Translations under genes and position numbers: made by a program
NCBI RefSeq assembly: GCF_019931165.1
Contig: NZ_JAIOUP010000001.1
Coordinates: forward strand, 186,001-250,000
Source of the DNA: Schnuerera sp. xch1
GTDB lineage: Bacteria > Bacillota > Clostridia > Tissierellales > Tepidimicrobiaceae
DNA: 64,000 bases
Direction: 5' to 3'
In this document: one piece after another, positions 9,693 to 19,742 of the stretch
How positions within the stretch are numbered: the first letter of the stretch is position 1
Layout: each line of letters begins with the position of its first letter
The notes under the pieces: model-generated
Told to the model about the DNA's origin: nothing
The model's database searches: none
What the model saw: the letters and a program-made list of their open reading frames with translations, nothing else

Positions 9693-9720
9693 ATTATATC
9701 ACATTACTTTAAAAAATCAA
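9693..9720 (-). promoter_or_regulatory. Candidate promoter of rimP-nusA-infB overlapping the polC stop
   Basis: Minus strand: TTGATT (9715-9720), 16-base spacer, TATAAT (9693-9698), preceded by TGA (extended -10). The -35 box contains the polC stop codon. It would give a leader of about 145 bases before rimP. A perfect -10 with TGn makes this one of the better promoter matches in the window. Confidence 0.6.
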
Positions 9721-12700
9721 ATATTAAAAAGACTAATTTGATTTCTTTCAGGTAAATTATTAAGACACCCGTGTTCTTTTAACGCTTCTATTACTGTCTT
9801 ACTGACCTTAGTTTTATTAATTAAATCCTCTACAGAAAGAAACTTTCCTTCGCCTCGTCCTTTTACTATATTTCTAGCTGCAGTTTCGCCAACCCCTTCT
9901 AAGCTCTTAAGAGGTGGTATAATTCCATTTTCGCCTATAAGAAATTTATCACTATCAGATTTATACAAATCTACCTTCTCAAAATTAAAACCCCGGCCAT
10001 ACATTTCCTGAACCACTTCTAATACTGTTAACAGGTTTTTCTCTTTAGCCTTCATATTATTAGATAAATTTTCTAACTCTTTGATTTTTTTATTTACTGC
10101 ATTCTTTCCTTTTAATACTAAATGAGCATCAAAATCTTGTGCCTTAGTTGTAAAATATGTTGCATAAAAAGCTTCAGGATAATAAACCTTAAAATATGCA
10201 ATTCTAAAGGACATCATCACATAAGCAACAGCATGTGCCTTTGGGAACATATATTTTATCTTTTCACATGATTCTATATACCATTCAGGTACATTAAAAC
10301 TTCTCATATACTCTTTATCTTCTTCAGTTAGTCCTCTGCCCTTTCTAACATTCTCCATTATTTTAAATGCTTTCTTTTTATCAAGACCAGCATGAATTAA
10401 ATAAAGCATAATATCGTCTCTAGTCGATATAACTTGACTCAATGGAGCAACCTTAGTTTTCACTAAGTTTTGTGCATTATTTATCCACACATCAGTACCA
10501 TGAGACAAACCACTAATCCTAACTAGTTCTGCAAAAGTAGTTGGTTTTGTATCTAATAACATTTGTCTTACAAATTTAGTTCCGAATTCAGGAATGCCTA
10601 ATGAGCCTATTTCTAAATTTAATTCTTTATCAATTAAATTTAAAGGCTCTACACTAGTGAATAGCTTTAGAGTTTTTTTATCATCTAAAGGAATTTTGCT
10701 AGGATCTATTTTAGTTATATCCTCCAACATTTTTATAATTGTCGGCACATCATGTCCTAAAATGTCCAACTTTAATATTCTACCACTAATAGAATGATAA
10801 TCAAAATGCGTTGTTATAACGCCTGATTTTTTATCATCAGCTGGAAATTGTATCGGTGAAAAATCATGTATATCCTTATTTTTAGGAACTATCATTACCC
10901 CTCCAGGATGTTGTCCTGATGTTCGTTTAATCCCAGTACATCCTTGTACAAGTCTATTTACTTCAGCAGGATGAACGCTTATTCCTTTTTCCTCATGATA
11001 TTTTTTTACAAAACCATATGCAGTTTTATCAGCAATAGTTCCTATTGTTCCAGCTCTAAATACATAGCCTTCTCCAAACAATTCTTCTGTATATTTATGA
11101 GCATTAGGCTGATATTCACCAGCAAAATTTAAATCGATATCAGGTTCTTTATCACCTTCAAAACCTAAAAATACTTCAAAAGGGATATCATGGCCATCTT
11201 TAATTAATTTTTGTCCGCACTCCGGACAGTTTTTATCAGGTAAATCTGCTCCAGACCCTATAGAGCCATCTTCTATAAATTCGTTATATTTACAATTCGG
11301 GCATACATAATGAGGAACTAGAGGATTTACTTCTGTAATCCCACTCATAGTTGCAACAAAAGAAGATCCTACAGATCCCCTAGAACCAACTAAGTATCCA
11401 TCTTCCAATGACTTAGAAACCAACTTCTGCGCTATTATATACATTACAGCATAACCATTTTTTATAATTGAATTCAACTCTTTGTTTAACCTCTCTTTTA
11501 CAATACCAGGTAAAGGATCTCCATATATTTCAATTGCTTTATCATTCGTTATCTTTCTTAACTCTTCTTCAGCCCCTTCTATAACGGGTGGAAATGTTCC
11601 CTCGGGGATAGGGATTATTTCCTCTATCATATCTGCAATTAAGTTAGTATTGTCAATTACTACTTCTTTTGCCTTTTTTCTTCCTAAATATTCAAATTCA
11701 TCTATCATTTCATCTGTAGTTTTTAAAAAAAGTGGAGCCTGGAAATCTGCATCTGAAAAACCTTGCCCATTCATCAATATTCTTCTATAGACTTCATCTT
11801 CTGGTTCCAAAAAGTGTACATCACCTGTTGCAACAACAGGCTTATTATATTGTTCACCCAATTTTATAATGCGATTATTAATGGCTTTTAAATCAGCTTT
11901 TTCTTTTACTGATCCATTCCTAATTAAATGCATATTGTTTCCTAGTGGTTGGATTTCTAAGTAATCATAAAAATTAACGATATTTTTTACTTCATTGAAC
12001 TCCTTATTGTTTAAAATTGCCTTATATAGTTCCCCAGCTTCACAAGCACTTCCAATGATCAATCCTTCTCTGTGTTCTTCTAATAATGACTTTGGGATTC
12101 TAGGTTTTCTATAAAAATAATTTAGATGTGATTCGGATATTAATTTATATAAATTTTTTAGTCCTATTAAATTTTTAACTAATATAATTATATGGTATGC
12201 TTTCATTTTAGAAATATTTTTTTGTGAACCAAGCTTATTTATTTCACTTAAATTATTTAATCCCTTTTTCTTAATTAAATCCATTGATTTTAAGAAAATT
12301 TCAGCTGTTGCTTTTGCATCATCTATGGCTCTATGATGATTTTTTAAGCTTACACTTAAATGTTTAGCGACTATATTAAGCTTATGACTTTTTAATTGTG
12401 GAAACAATGCTCTAGATAATTCTAACGTATCTAACACTGCATTGCTTAATTCCCTGTTCAAGTTGGAAAATTGTTTTCTAATAAATCCTACATCAAAAGA
12501 TGCATTATGTGCTACTAAAACTGAACCCCTGATAAACTCTTCAAAACTTGGTAAAATATCTTCAATAGTTGGTTTATCTTTCACCATGTCATCAGTAATT
12601 CCAGTTAAACTTACTATTTTTTCTGGAATTTTTCTCTGAGGGTTTATTAGTTCACTAAATTTGTCTACTATTTTACCATTCTCAATTTTTATTGCACCTA

Positions 12701-14000
12701 TTTCAGTTATCATATCATTTATAGGAGAAAGTCCAGTAGTTTCTATGTCAAAAACAACAAATTTATTGTAACTTTCCTTTTTTTTATAATTTTTTAATAT
12801 TGGTTTTTTATCATTTACTAAATATCCTTCTACACCATATATTACTTTTATTCCTAACTTTTTTACAGATTCCATAGCTTCTGGAAACCCTTGTACTACA
12901 CCATGATCTGTTATCGCTATTGCTTTATGCCCCCATTTCTTTGCTCTTTTAGCAAACTTCTCAAAACTTGTAATGCCATCCATAGCACTCATTTGAGTGT
13001 GTAGATGTAATTCTACTCGTTTTTCTTGTGATGTATCCATTCTTTCTTCTTTTTCTAATACATTTAATGACTTAAGCATTAAAACGAGATATTTTGAATA
13101 ATTATCAAAAATGATATCCCCTTCAACTTTTACATACACTCCATCTTTAATATTTTGTTCGAATTCATCAAATTGTTTACTATTTAAGAATACTTTTACA
13201 GTTATGGATCCTGTTAAATCAGTCACATTAAAAATCGCTAATTTCTTGTTGCCTTTTATTTCCCTAATTTCTAGTTGAAAAATTTCTCCTGATATAACAG
13301 CCATACCAGTATTAGAAGTAATATCTTTAATTTTAATTGGATCTTCATGAATTTGTTTTTTAAAAACATAATTCTTATTAGCTCTTGTAGTTCCGTTGCT
13401 TTTTTTCTTTTTATTATTATTGTTTTTTCCATTAGTATTTAAAACATCTAGGCAAATCTGCTTTTCTTCTCCCGAAGTTTTCTCAATAAATTTAGCTTCG
13501 TTATCAATTATTTTAGAATCATCTATATTAACAACTACATTTTTATCAAATTCATCCTTTATTTTCTTTTTAATCTTTTCATCAATTTTATTGCTTTTTA
13601 GAGCATAATTCATACCCTCATTTTTGGGAAATATGATTAAATTATTATTATCTACAACATATTCTATATCTTTAAGCCATGATTTACTAGACGGTATATC
13701 ATTTTCAATACAGTATAAAATGTTTCTCCAATATTTATCAATAATTTTTTCAATATTTCCGGATATATCATATCTGATTTTTAAAAGTATGTTTAAGTCA
13801 TTGAACTTTTCCATTAAAATATTTCTAACCTTTAATATTTCTTCTTCCATAATAAAATCCTCTAAAATAAGTAATATTTTGAGGGTATTATTCTTATCAT
13901 TAAATTTAACTTCATCAATAAATATGGAATTTTCACTAATGTCCAATGCAATGTTGTTTTTTTTGAGTAACTTATCTAATTGTATTTTTTTTTGAGTCAT
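9717..14000 (-). CDS. polC: DNA polymerase III alpha subunit, Gram-positive PolC type
   Basis: Replicative polymerase with built-in proofreading. 1427 aa, close to the 1437 aa of B. subtilis. Order: N-terminal domains, OB fold (about 230-310), PHP domain opening with RVELHLHTQMSAMDG (about 328), a DnaQ-like exonuclease inserted in the PHP domain (FVVFDIETTGLSP near 415; HNASFD; HRAIDDAKAT), then the polymerase core with the four-Cys zinc site (CPNCKYNEF...CPECGQK) and catalytic acidic motif EPDIDLNFAGEYQ near 955, and a helix-hairpin-helix end (LEGVGETAARNIVKGRG). It is the last gene of uppS-cdsA-rseP-ispG-polC. Confidence 0.98.
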   Translation of the reverse strand: MTQKKIQLDKLLKKNNIALDISENSIFIDEVKFNDKNNTLKILLILEDFIMEEEILKVRNILMEKFNDLNILLKIRYDISGNIEKIIDKYWRNILYCIENDIPSSKSWLKDIEYVVDNNNLIIFPKNEGMNYALKSNKIDEKIKKKIKDEFDKNVVVNIDDSKIIDNEAKFIEKTSGEEKQICLDVLNTNGKNNNNKKKKSNGTTRANKNYVFKKQIHEDPIKIKDITSNTGMAVISGEIFQLEIREIKGNKKLAIFNVTDLTGSITVKVFLNSKQFDEFEQNIKDGVYVKVEGDIIFDNYSKYLVLMLKSLNVLEKEERMDTSQEKRVELHLHTQMSAMDGITSFEKFAKRAKKWGHKAIAITDHGVVQGFPEAMESVKKLGIKVIYGVEGYLVNDKKPILKNYKKKESYNKFVVFDIETTGLSPINDMITEIGAIKIENGKIVDKFSELINPQRKIPEKIVSLTGITDDMVKDKPTIEDILPSFEEFIRGSVLVAHNASFDVGFIRKQFSNLNRELSNAVLDTLELSRALFPQLKSHKLNIVAKHLSVSLKNHHRAIDDAKATAEIFLKSMDLIKKKGLNNLSEINKLGSQKNISKMKAYHIIILVKNLIGLKNLYKLISESHLNYFYRKPRIPKSLLEEHREGLIIGSACEAGELYKAILNNKEFNEVKNIVNFYDYLEIQPLGNNMHLIRNGSVKEKADLKAINNRIIKLGEQYNKPVVATGDVHFLEPEDEVYRRILMNGQGFSDADFQAPLFLKTTDEMIDEFEYLGRKKAKEVVIDNTNLIADMIEEIIPIPEGTFPPVIEGAEEELRKITNDKAIEIYGDPLPGIVKERLNKELNSIIKNGYAVMYIIAQKLVSKSLEDGYLVGSRGSVGSSFVATMSGITEVNPLVPHYVCPNCKYNEFIEDGSIGSGADLPDKNCPECGQKLIKDGHDIPFEVFLGFEGDKEPDIDLNFAGEYQPNAHKYTEELFGEGYVFRAGTIGTIADKTAYGFVKKYHEEKGISVHPAEVNRLVQGCTGIKRTSGQHPGGVMIVPKNKDIHDFSPIQFPADDKKSGVITTHFDYHSISGRILKLDILGHDVPTIIKMLEDITKIDPSKIPLDDKKTLKLFTSVEPLNLIDKELNLEIGSLGIPEFGTKFVRQMLLDTKPTTFAELVRISGLSHGTDVWINNAQNLVKTKVAPLSQVISTRDDIMLYLIHAGLDKKKAFKIMENVRKGRGLTEEDKEYMRSFNVPEWYIESCEKIKYMFPKAHAVAYVMMSFRIAYFKVYYPEAFYATYFTTKAQDFDAHLVLKGKNAVNKKIKELENLSNNMKAKEKNLLTVLEVVQEMYGRGFNFEKVDLYKSDSDKFLIGENGIIPPLKSLEGVGETAARNIVKGRGEGKFLSVEDLINKTKVSKTVIEALKEHGCLNNLPERNQISLFNI

Positions 14001-14060
14001 TTTTAGATTTTACCTCCCATGTTTATCTTGGGATACTTTAACTATGCTTACTTTATTGTA

Positions 14061-15110
14061 CTAAATATTATTGATTTCCTTAATTAATTCATCAATCAAT
14101 TGTTCCTCTTTTACTTTCTTTATGATCTTGCCTTTCTTAAATATCAGTCCTTCGCCTTGTCCACCAGCAATACCAATATCAGCCTCTTTTGCTTCTCCTG
14201 GTCCGTTTACTGGGCATCCCATAATAGCTACTTTTAACGGTTTATTTATATGCTCCAATTTTTGCTCAGCCTCTTCCACCAATTTGATAAGCTGAATTTT
14301 AGTTCTTCCGCACGTAGGACAAGAAATTATTTCAATTCCCTCATTCAGTAAACCTAAAGACTTTAATATCTCCCTACCAACCTTTACCTCTTCTATAGGA
14401 TCTCCAGTTAAAGATATTCTGATAGTATCTCCAATGCCCATTGATAAAAGAGTTCCTATTCCTACAGCTGATTTTATAGTTCCTTTCCAAACAGGACCTG
14501 CTTCCGTTATCCCCAAATGTAATGGATAATCAACCTTTTCTGACATCTTTTCATATGCTTCTATAGTAAGGGGAACGTTACTTGCCTTTAAAGAAATTTT
14601 TATCTCATTATAATTTAAATTTTCTACTAATCTTACCTGCTCTAGTGCACTATATACCATAGAATCTGCATTTACTCCATTATATTTTTCAAGATATTCT
14701 TTTTTTATAGAACCTGAATTAACTCCTATTCTTATGGGAACTTTCCTTTCTTTACAACTATTGATAACTTCCTTTACCTTGATTTCTGTACCTATATTAC
14801 CAGGATTAATCCTTAAACAATCTGCCCCATTTTCAACTGCTGCTATAGCTAATTTATAATCATATTGAATATCCGCAATAAAAGGTATATTGATATTTCT
14901 CTTTATTTCTCTAATAGCTTTAGCATCTTCAAGATCAGTTATAGCTGATCTAATTATGTGACAACCTACTTCTTCTAATTCTTTGATTTGTTTTATTGTA
15001 GAATCGACATCTTTAGTAATAGTATTAGTCATAGATTGCACTGTTATAGGACTATTACCACCTATTGGGACATTTCCAATTAGTATTTTCTTAGTCTTTC
15101 TTCTTTCCAT
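14061..15110 (-). CDS. ispG: 4-hydroxy-3-methylbut-2-en-1-yl diphosphate synthase
   Basis: IspG (GcpE) is the penultimate enzyme of the MEP isoprenoid pathway, a 4Fe-4S reductase converting MEcPP to HMBPP. 349 aa, two-domain bacterial form. TIM-barrel start: IGGNSPITVQSMTNT. Cluster ligands: ISCPTCGRT near 263-271 and MGCPVNGPGEA near 298-308. ATG at 15110 follows GGAAGGTGAG; an in-frame TTG at 15125 is less likely. The gap to the rseP stop is four bases. The MEP enzyme gene dxr, usually beside rseP, is not in the window. Confidence 0.96.
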   Translation of the reverse strand: MERRKTKKILIGNVPIGGNSPITVQSMTNTITKDVDSTIKQIKELEEVGCHIIRSAITDLEDAKAIREIKRNINIPFIADIQYDYKLAIAAVENGADCLRINPGNIGTEIKVKEVINSCKERKVPIRIGVNSGSIKKEYLEKYNGVNADSMVYSALEQVRLVENLNYNEIKISLKASNVPLTIEAYEKMSEKVDYPLHLGITEAGPVWKGTIKSAVGIGTLLSMGIGDTIRISLTGDPIEEVKVGREILKSLGLLNEGIEIISCPTCGRTKIQLIKLVEEAEQKLEHINKPLKVAIMGCPVNGPGEAKEADIGIAGGQGEGLIFKKGKIIKKVKEEQLIDELIKEINNI

Positions 15111-15114
15111 AAAC

Positions 15115-16128
15115 TCACCTTCCAAATATATTAAATCTTATAATATCAGAATAAGTAACTGTAACCATCAGTAACATTAACAGAATAAAGCCAACAAAAT
15201 GTATAAATCCCTCTTTCTCTGGGGCTATTGGTTTACCTCTAAGAATTTCGATAAATAAAAAAACGATTCTACTACCATCTAATGCTGGCAGGGGTAATAG
15301 ATTAAAAAAACCTAAATTTACACTTATGAATCCCATCAAATTGAGTAAATTTATAAACCCATATTTTGCAGCCTCTCCTATTGTATATATCACTCCAACT
15401 GGTCCCGATAAATCACTTGTTCCCACTTTTCCTCTTAATAGCATCTTAAAAAAATCAAACAATGCTTTGATGAAAATGCCAGTTTTATGAAATCCACCCA
15501 TTATAGCTATAGATAAAGATTTTTCAAATGTTGGTGTAATACCAATAATAACTCTATTATCTTCACTAACAGTTGGCTTCAATGTATATTCAATAGCTTC
15601 TCCATTGCGTAAAACTACAACATTCATATTGTCTCCAGGGTTAGAAGTATTAATTTCTTCTACAATGGAATCCCAATCTTCTATCTGTATGTTATTAATA
15701 TTTACAATAATATCGCCACTTTGAATACCTACATTTTCAGCAGGAGAGCCTTCTAATACTTCTGAAACAGTAGTTGTTGGCATACCTAAATTATATGAAA
15801 CTATGGTTAAAACAACTATAGCTAATATAAAATTCATTATGGCTCCAGCTGCAACTACTGCAATTCTCCCCCAAGGCGATGCATTGTTAAAGCTTCTTGG
15901 ATCATTGGACTTTTCATCTTCTCCTTCCATGCTGACATAGCCACCTATAGGAAGTATTCTAATACTATATTTAGTTTCTCCTTTTTCTTTTTGAAATAAT
16001 TTAGGTCCCATACCAATTGAGAATTCATTGACCTTTATTCCAACAGTTTTTGCAACTATAAAATGGCCAAATTCATGAAATAAAATTACCATTAAAAAAA
16101 CAAAAATCGCGGCTATTGCCGTTATCAT
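15115..16128 (-). CDS. rseP: RseP/RasP-family site-2 intramembrane zinc metalloprotease
   Basis: Cleaves transmembrane segments of anti-sigma factors and remnant signal peptides. 337 aa. The zinc motif HEFGH (18-22) is in the first membrane helix; the third ligand is in PLPALDGSRIVF near 275-286 (LDG motif). A PDZ domain with SPAENVGIQSGDIIVNINN occupies about 115-200. Four membrane segments are apparent. It lies between cdsA and ispG; in most relatives dxr separates cdsA and rseP, but here only 22 bases do. Confidence 0.95.
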   Translation of the reverse strand: MITAIAAIFVFLMVILFHEFGHFIVAKTVGIKVNEFSIGMGPKLFQKEKGETKYSIRILPIGGYVSMEGEDEKSNDPRSFNNASPWGRIAVVAAGAIMNFILAIVVLTIVSYNLGMPTTTVSEVLEGSPAENVGIQSGDIIVNINNIQIEDWDSIVEEINTSNPGDNMNVVVLRNGEAIEYTLKPTVSEDNRVIIGITPTFEKSLSIAIMGGFHKTGIFIKALFDFFKMLLRGKVGTSDLSGPVGVIYTIGEAAKYGFINLLNLMGFISVNLGFFNLLPLPALDGSRIVFLFIEILRGKPIAPEKEGFIHFVGFILLMLLMVTVTYSDIIRFNIFGR

Positions 16129-16150
16129 TTATACCACCATCCATTCAGTA

Positions 16151-16927
16151 CTATAATAAATACTTAACTACATAATAAACATAAGGAGCTGTAAATAATA
16201 TACTATCAAATCTATCCAATATTCCTCCATGACCAGGCATAATAAAACCAAAATCTTTTATTCCAGTTATACGCTTGATTTTAGAAGCAACTAAATCTCC
16301 AATTTGAGATATGATTGACCCAAAAACAGAAATTAATATAAAAGTTACAACAGGAGACAGATTAAAATATCTTGCATATAAAAATGTTATAATACCAGCA
16401 CCTAATATGCCACCAATAGATCCCTCAATTGTCTTTTTAGGACTTAATTTAGGACAAAGTTTATGCTTTCCAAATAGACTTCCCGATAAATATGCAAATG
16501 TATCAGTACCCCATGCAAAGATAAAAATTAACCATATAAAAATTGTATCATCTAAATATATAATATGTTGTATTAGAAAAGGTATGTAAAAAATACTAAA
16601 AAAAGTTACAATTATATCAATTAAATGGGTTTCTTTTATTAAAATCCAAGATAGTAACAATCCAATTATTCCAAAAATAAAAATTAACAATAAAGTTGCC
16701 CATTCAACCCCTAATGAATTTAATAAAAACCCAATACAACTAATAAAACCAACTATTTTAATCGGTTTAATACCCTTATTACTTATAGCATTATAAAATT
16801 CATTAAGACCAATTACGGATAATAAAAAGGTGAAAAAAGACAAATTTCTCCCGCCTGTTATAAGTACAAAAAAAGTTAAAATTACTACTATTAAACCACT
16901 AATAGCTCTTATAAATAGTGATCTCAC
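16151..16927 (-). CDS. cdsA: Phosphatidate cytidylyltransferase
   Basis: Makes CDP-diacylglycerol from phosphatidic acid and CTP at the membrane. 258 aa with about seven or eight hydrophobic helices. The family signature lies at about 195-225 (ISQIGDLVASKIKR...KDFGFIMPGHGGILDRFDS), and GTDTFAYLSGSLFGKHKLCP near 140-158 is also typical. The start is GTG directly abutting the uppS stop; the GGAGGA in the last uppS codons serves as its ribosome site, indicating translational coupling. Confidence 0.96.
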   Translation of the reverse strand: MRSLFIRAISGLIVVILTFFVLITGGRNLSFFTFLLSVIGLNEFYNAISNKGIKPIKIVGFISCIGFLLNSLGVEWATLLLIFIFGIIGLLLSWILIKETHLIDIIVTFFSIFYIPFLIQHIIYLDDTIFIWLIFIFAWGTDTFAYLSGSLFGKHKLCPKLSPKKTIEGSIGGILGAGIITFLYARYFNLSPVVTFILISVFGSIISQIGDLVASKIKRITGIKDFGFIMPGHGGILDRFDSILFTAPYVYYVVKYLL

Positions 16928-17671
16928 CTAAATTCCTCCAAATCTTCTCTTTCTTTTTTGATAATCAATAATAGCTTCATATAGATGTTCTTCTTTAAAA
17001 TCAGGCCAATATACATCAGAAAACCAAAATTCTGTATATGCTACTTGGTATAGCATAAAATTACTTAGCCTAAGTTCTCCACTTGGTCTAATAAGCAGAT
17101 CTGGATCTGGCATATTTTGTGTATATAAATAATTGGAAAACATTTCACCATCTATATCTTCTTCTTTTAGTTTACCCAATCTTACATCTTCTAAAATTTT
17201 CTTTATTCCACAAATTATCTCATCTCTACCACCATAGTTTAATGCAATATTTAAAACCATTCCAGAATTATTTATAGTTTTTTTAATTGCTTTTTCAACT
17301 TCCTTTCTTACTATTATAGGTAGTTTAGATAAATCTCCCATAGTTTGAATTTTTATATTATTTTTGTATATTTTATCTAACTTTTCCCTTAGATATTGTA
17401 CCAATAATTTCATTAATGATTCTATTTCGTTTTTAGGACGTTTCCAATTTTCAGTCGAAAAAGCATAAAGGGATAGATATTTTATATTAAGTTTAGTAGC
17501 AACTTCTACGATATCTACTACTCGCTTTACTCCTTCTTGGTGCCCTGATGTTCTAGGAAGAAACCTCTCTTTAGCCCATCTTCCATTACCATCCATAATA
17601 ATTGCAACATGTTTAGGAATTCTATTTAAGTCTATTTTCTTTTTTAACTGTAAAATCTTATCTGTATTCAC
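16928..17671 (-). CDS. uppS: Isoprenyl transferase (undecaprenyl diphosphate synthase)
   Basis: Condenses isopentenyl diphosphate to the C55 carrier lipid of wall synthesis. 247 aa. The catalytic loop HVAIIMDGNGRWAK has the essential Asp27; SLYAFSTENWKRP, RDEI and RPSGELRLSNFMLYQ are all conserved. The start codon is GTG, behind GGGGGTATTCCT. It is the first gene after the frr terminator and heads uppS-cdsA-rseP-ispG-polC; no clear promoter is visible in the short gap, so the terminator may be leaky. Confidence 0.97.
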   Translation of the reverse strand: MNTDKILQLKKKIDLNRIPKHVAIIMDGNGRWAKERFLPRTSGHQEGVKRVVDIVEVATKLNIKYLSLYAFSTENWKRPKNEIESLMKLLVQYLREKLDKIYKNNIKIQTMGDLSKLPIIVRKEVEKAIKKTINNSGMVLNIALNYGGRDEIICGIKKILEDVRLGKLKEEDIDGEMFSNYLYTQNMPDPDLLIRPSGELRLSNFMLYQVAYTEFWFSDVYWPDFKEEHLYEAIIDYQKRKRRFGGI

Positions 17672-17688
17672 AGGAATACCCCCTACTA

Positions 17689-17715
17689 TTAAAAACCCCT
17701 TCTATATAGAAGGGG
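17689..17715 (-). terminator. Intrinsic terminator behind frr
   Basis: Perfect hairpin CCCCTTCTATATAGAAGGGG (17696-17715; eight-base arms around a four-base loop) followed on the minus strand by TTTTTAA. It ends the rpsB-tsf-pyrH-frr unit five bases after the frr stop. Confidence 0.88.
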
Positions 17716-17719
17716 AATT

Positions 17720-18277
17720 TTATATTTCTAATAATTCTTCCTCTTTTTGATTGGTTAATTCATCGATAATTTTTATATATTCATCTGTAATCTTTTGTGT
17801 TTCATCTTCTGCAGCTTTCCTATCATCTTCTGTTAGTTCCTTGTTTTTTTCCATTTTTTTTATCTCATCGTTAGCTTCTCTTCTTATATGCCTAATTGAT
17901 ATTTTAGCATTTTCTGCATCCTTTCTTACTAATTTTACTAATTCTTTTCTTCTCTCTTCAGTAAGTAATGGGATTGGTAGTCTTATAATTTTTCCGTCAT
18001 TAGATGGATTCAACCCCAAGTCTGATTTAAGTATGGCCTTTTCGATATTCGGAATAGTATTAACATCCCATGGTTGAATAACCAATAATCTTGGCTCTGG
18101 AGCAGAAACACTAGATAATTGTTTTAAAGGGGTCATTGTACCATAGTAGTCAACAGTAATCTGATCAAGTAAAGATGGGTTTGCTCTACCTGCCCTAATA
18201 CTTTTCAACTCATCCTTATAAACTTCTACTGTTTTCTTCATTCTACTTTCCAAATCCTTATGAACGTCCAAATACAT
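17720..18277 (-). CDS. frr: Ribosome recycling factor
   Basis: With EF-G, splits post-termination ribosomes. 185 aa, exact family length. Visible hallmarks: [20 protein letters not shown] (about 27-46), [16 protein letters not shown], and [16 protein letters not shown] (about 103-118). The gap after pyrH is only five bases. A strong terminator follows. Confidence 0.98.
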   Translation of the reverse strand: MYLDVHKDLESRMKKTVEVYKDELKSIRAGRANPSLLDQITVDYYGTMTPLKQLSSVSAPEPRLLVIQPWDVNTIPNIEKAILKSDLGLNPSNDGKIIRLPIPLLTEERRKELVKLVRKDAENAKISIRHIRREANDEIKKMEKNKELTEDDRKAAEDETQKITDEYIKIIDELTNQKEEELLEI

Positions 18278-18282
18278 AATAA

Positions 18283-18999
18283 TTACTCCTCCTTTACATA
18301 AGTTCCTATTTTTTTACCTAAAACTACATCAACAATATTATTTGGTTTATCTATACCAAATATTATTAATGGTATCCTATTATCCATACATAAAGAAGTT
18401 GCAGTAGAGTCCATAATTCCCAACCCCATATTTAATATATCTATGTATCTTAACGTATTAAACTTTTTAGCAGATGAATTGATATATGGGTCAGAGTCAT
18501 AAACTCCATCCACTCCTTTTTTAGCCAACAATATGACCTCTGCCTCTATTTCCGCAGCTCTTAAAGCTGCAGCCGTATCAGTTGAAAAATATGGATTCCC
18601 GGAACCAGCTGCAAATATAACTACTCTTCCCTTTTCTAAATGTCTTATTGCTCTTCTTCTGATATAAGGTTCTGCAATTTGCCTCATTTCAATTGCAGTT
18701 TGTACTCTTGTAATAACATCAATTTTCTCTAATGAATCCTGTAACGCAAGAGCATTAATAACAGTACCTAACATACCCATATAATCAGAAGTTGCTCTAT
18801 CCATGTCCTCAGTAGATCTACCCCTCCAAAAGTTTCCACCACCAACTACTATAGCAATTTCAACTCCTAATTGTTGTAGTTTTTTCACTTCATTCGATAT
18901 TTTTGTGACCATACCAATATCTATTCCATGGCCTTTATCTCCTGCTAGAGCTTCACCACTTAACTTTAAAACCACTCTTTTATAAATTGGTTCCGTCAT
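18283..18999 (-). CDS. pyrH: Uridylate kinase (UMP kinase)
   Basis: Phosphorylates UMP to UDP; hexameric, allosteric in bacteria. 238 aa. Amino-acid-kinase fold with [12 protein letters not shown] at 9-20, [11 protein letters not shown] near 50, [20 protein letters not shown] (about 67-86) and [15 protein letters not shown] (about 133-147). The ribosome site is AAGGAGGA. It follows tsf after a gap holding a weak hairpin and lies directly before frr, as in most bacteria. Confidence 0.98.
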   Translation of the reverse strand: MTEPIYKRVVLKLSGEALAGDKGHGIDIGMVTKISNEVKKLQQLGVEIAIVVGGGNFWRGRSTEDMDRATSDYMGMLGTVINALALQDSLEKIDVITRVQTAIEMRQIAEPYIRRRAIRHLEKGRVVIFAAGSGNPYFSTDTAAALRAAEIEAEVILLAKKGVDGVYDSDPYINSSAKKFNTLRYIDILNMGLGIMDSTATSLCMDNRIPLIIFGIDKPNNIVDVVLGKKIGTYVKEE

Positions 19000-19047
19000 A
19001 AGAATCCTCCTTAGTATTTAAGATGTTAAATTAATTACTACTTAAAT

Positions 19048-19068
19048 GGAGAACAACCAGTGTTCCCC
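19048..19068 (-). terminator. Weak terminator-like hairpin between tsf and pyrH
   Basis: GGGGAACA/TGTTCTCC (19061-19068 with 19048-19055, one G-T wobble) forms a stem-loop just after the tsf stop, followed by ATTTAAG on the minus strand. The T tract is short, so it probably tunes rather than stops transcription into pyrH. Confidence 0.5.
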
Positions 19069-19071
19069 ATT

Positions 19072-19722
19072 TTATTCCATATTCATTTGCTTTGCTACTT
19101 CCTCAGCAAAATTCTCATCTTTCTTTTCTAATCCTTCTCCGACTTCATATCTAATAAATCTTCTAATTTTTATATTTTCACCTATTTTAGCAATTTTTTC
19201 ATTTAGTAAATCTTTTACTTTAACATTAGAATCTTTAATATAAGATTGTTCTAATAAACATACCTGTTCATAGAATTTCCCTAATCTTCCTTCTACTATT
19301 TTTTCAGCAATGTGTTCTGGCTTTCCTTCATTTATCGCTTGATGTTTAAGTATTTCCTTTTCATCTTCTACTTCTTTTTTAGGTACATCTTCTTTACTTA
19401 CATACTTTGGATTTGCAGCTGCAACCTGCATAGCCATATCCCTAACAAATTCCTTAAAATCATCAGTTTTTGCTACAAAATCAGTTTCAGAATTTACTTC
19501 AATTAAAACACCTATTCTACCTCCATGTATATATGAATCCACTAGGCCTTCTGAAGCTATTCTACCAGATTTTTTTGCAGCTTGTGACAATCCTTTTTCT
19601 CTTAATAAGACAATAGCCTTTTCTATATCTCCATCAGTTTTTTCTAGCGCCTTTTTACAATTTAACATACCTGCCCCAGTTTTTTCTCTTAATTCTTTAA
19701 CTTGTGCAGCACTTATACTCAT
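19072..19722 (-). CDS. tsf: Elongation factor Ts, short form
   Basis: Nucleotide exchange factor for EF-Tu. 216 aa, against about 290 in B. subtilis and E. coli. The N-terminal UBA-like domain ([19 protein letters not shown]) and the core motif [13 protein letters not shown] (about 75-87) are intact, while the second core subdomain is reduced, as in several Clostridia and Thermus. The end ([14 protein letters not shown]...FAEEVAKQM) is a normal EF-Ts terminus, so this is a family variant, not a truncation. Confidence 0.96.
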   Translation of the reverse strand: MSISAAQVKELREKTGAGMLNCKKALEKTDGDIEKAIVLLREKGLSQAAKKSGRIASEGLVDSYIHGGRIGVLIEVNSETDFVAKTDDFKEFVRDMAMQVAAANPKYVSKEDVPKKEVEDEKEILKHQAINEGKPEHIAEKIVEGRLGKFYEQVCLLEQSYIKDSNVKVKDLLNEKIAKIGENIKIRRFIRYEVGEGLEKKDENFAEEVAKQMNME

Positions 19723-19742
19723 TCTATCCCTCCTCTAATTGT

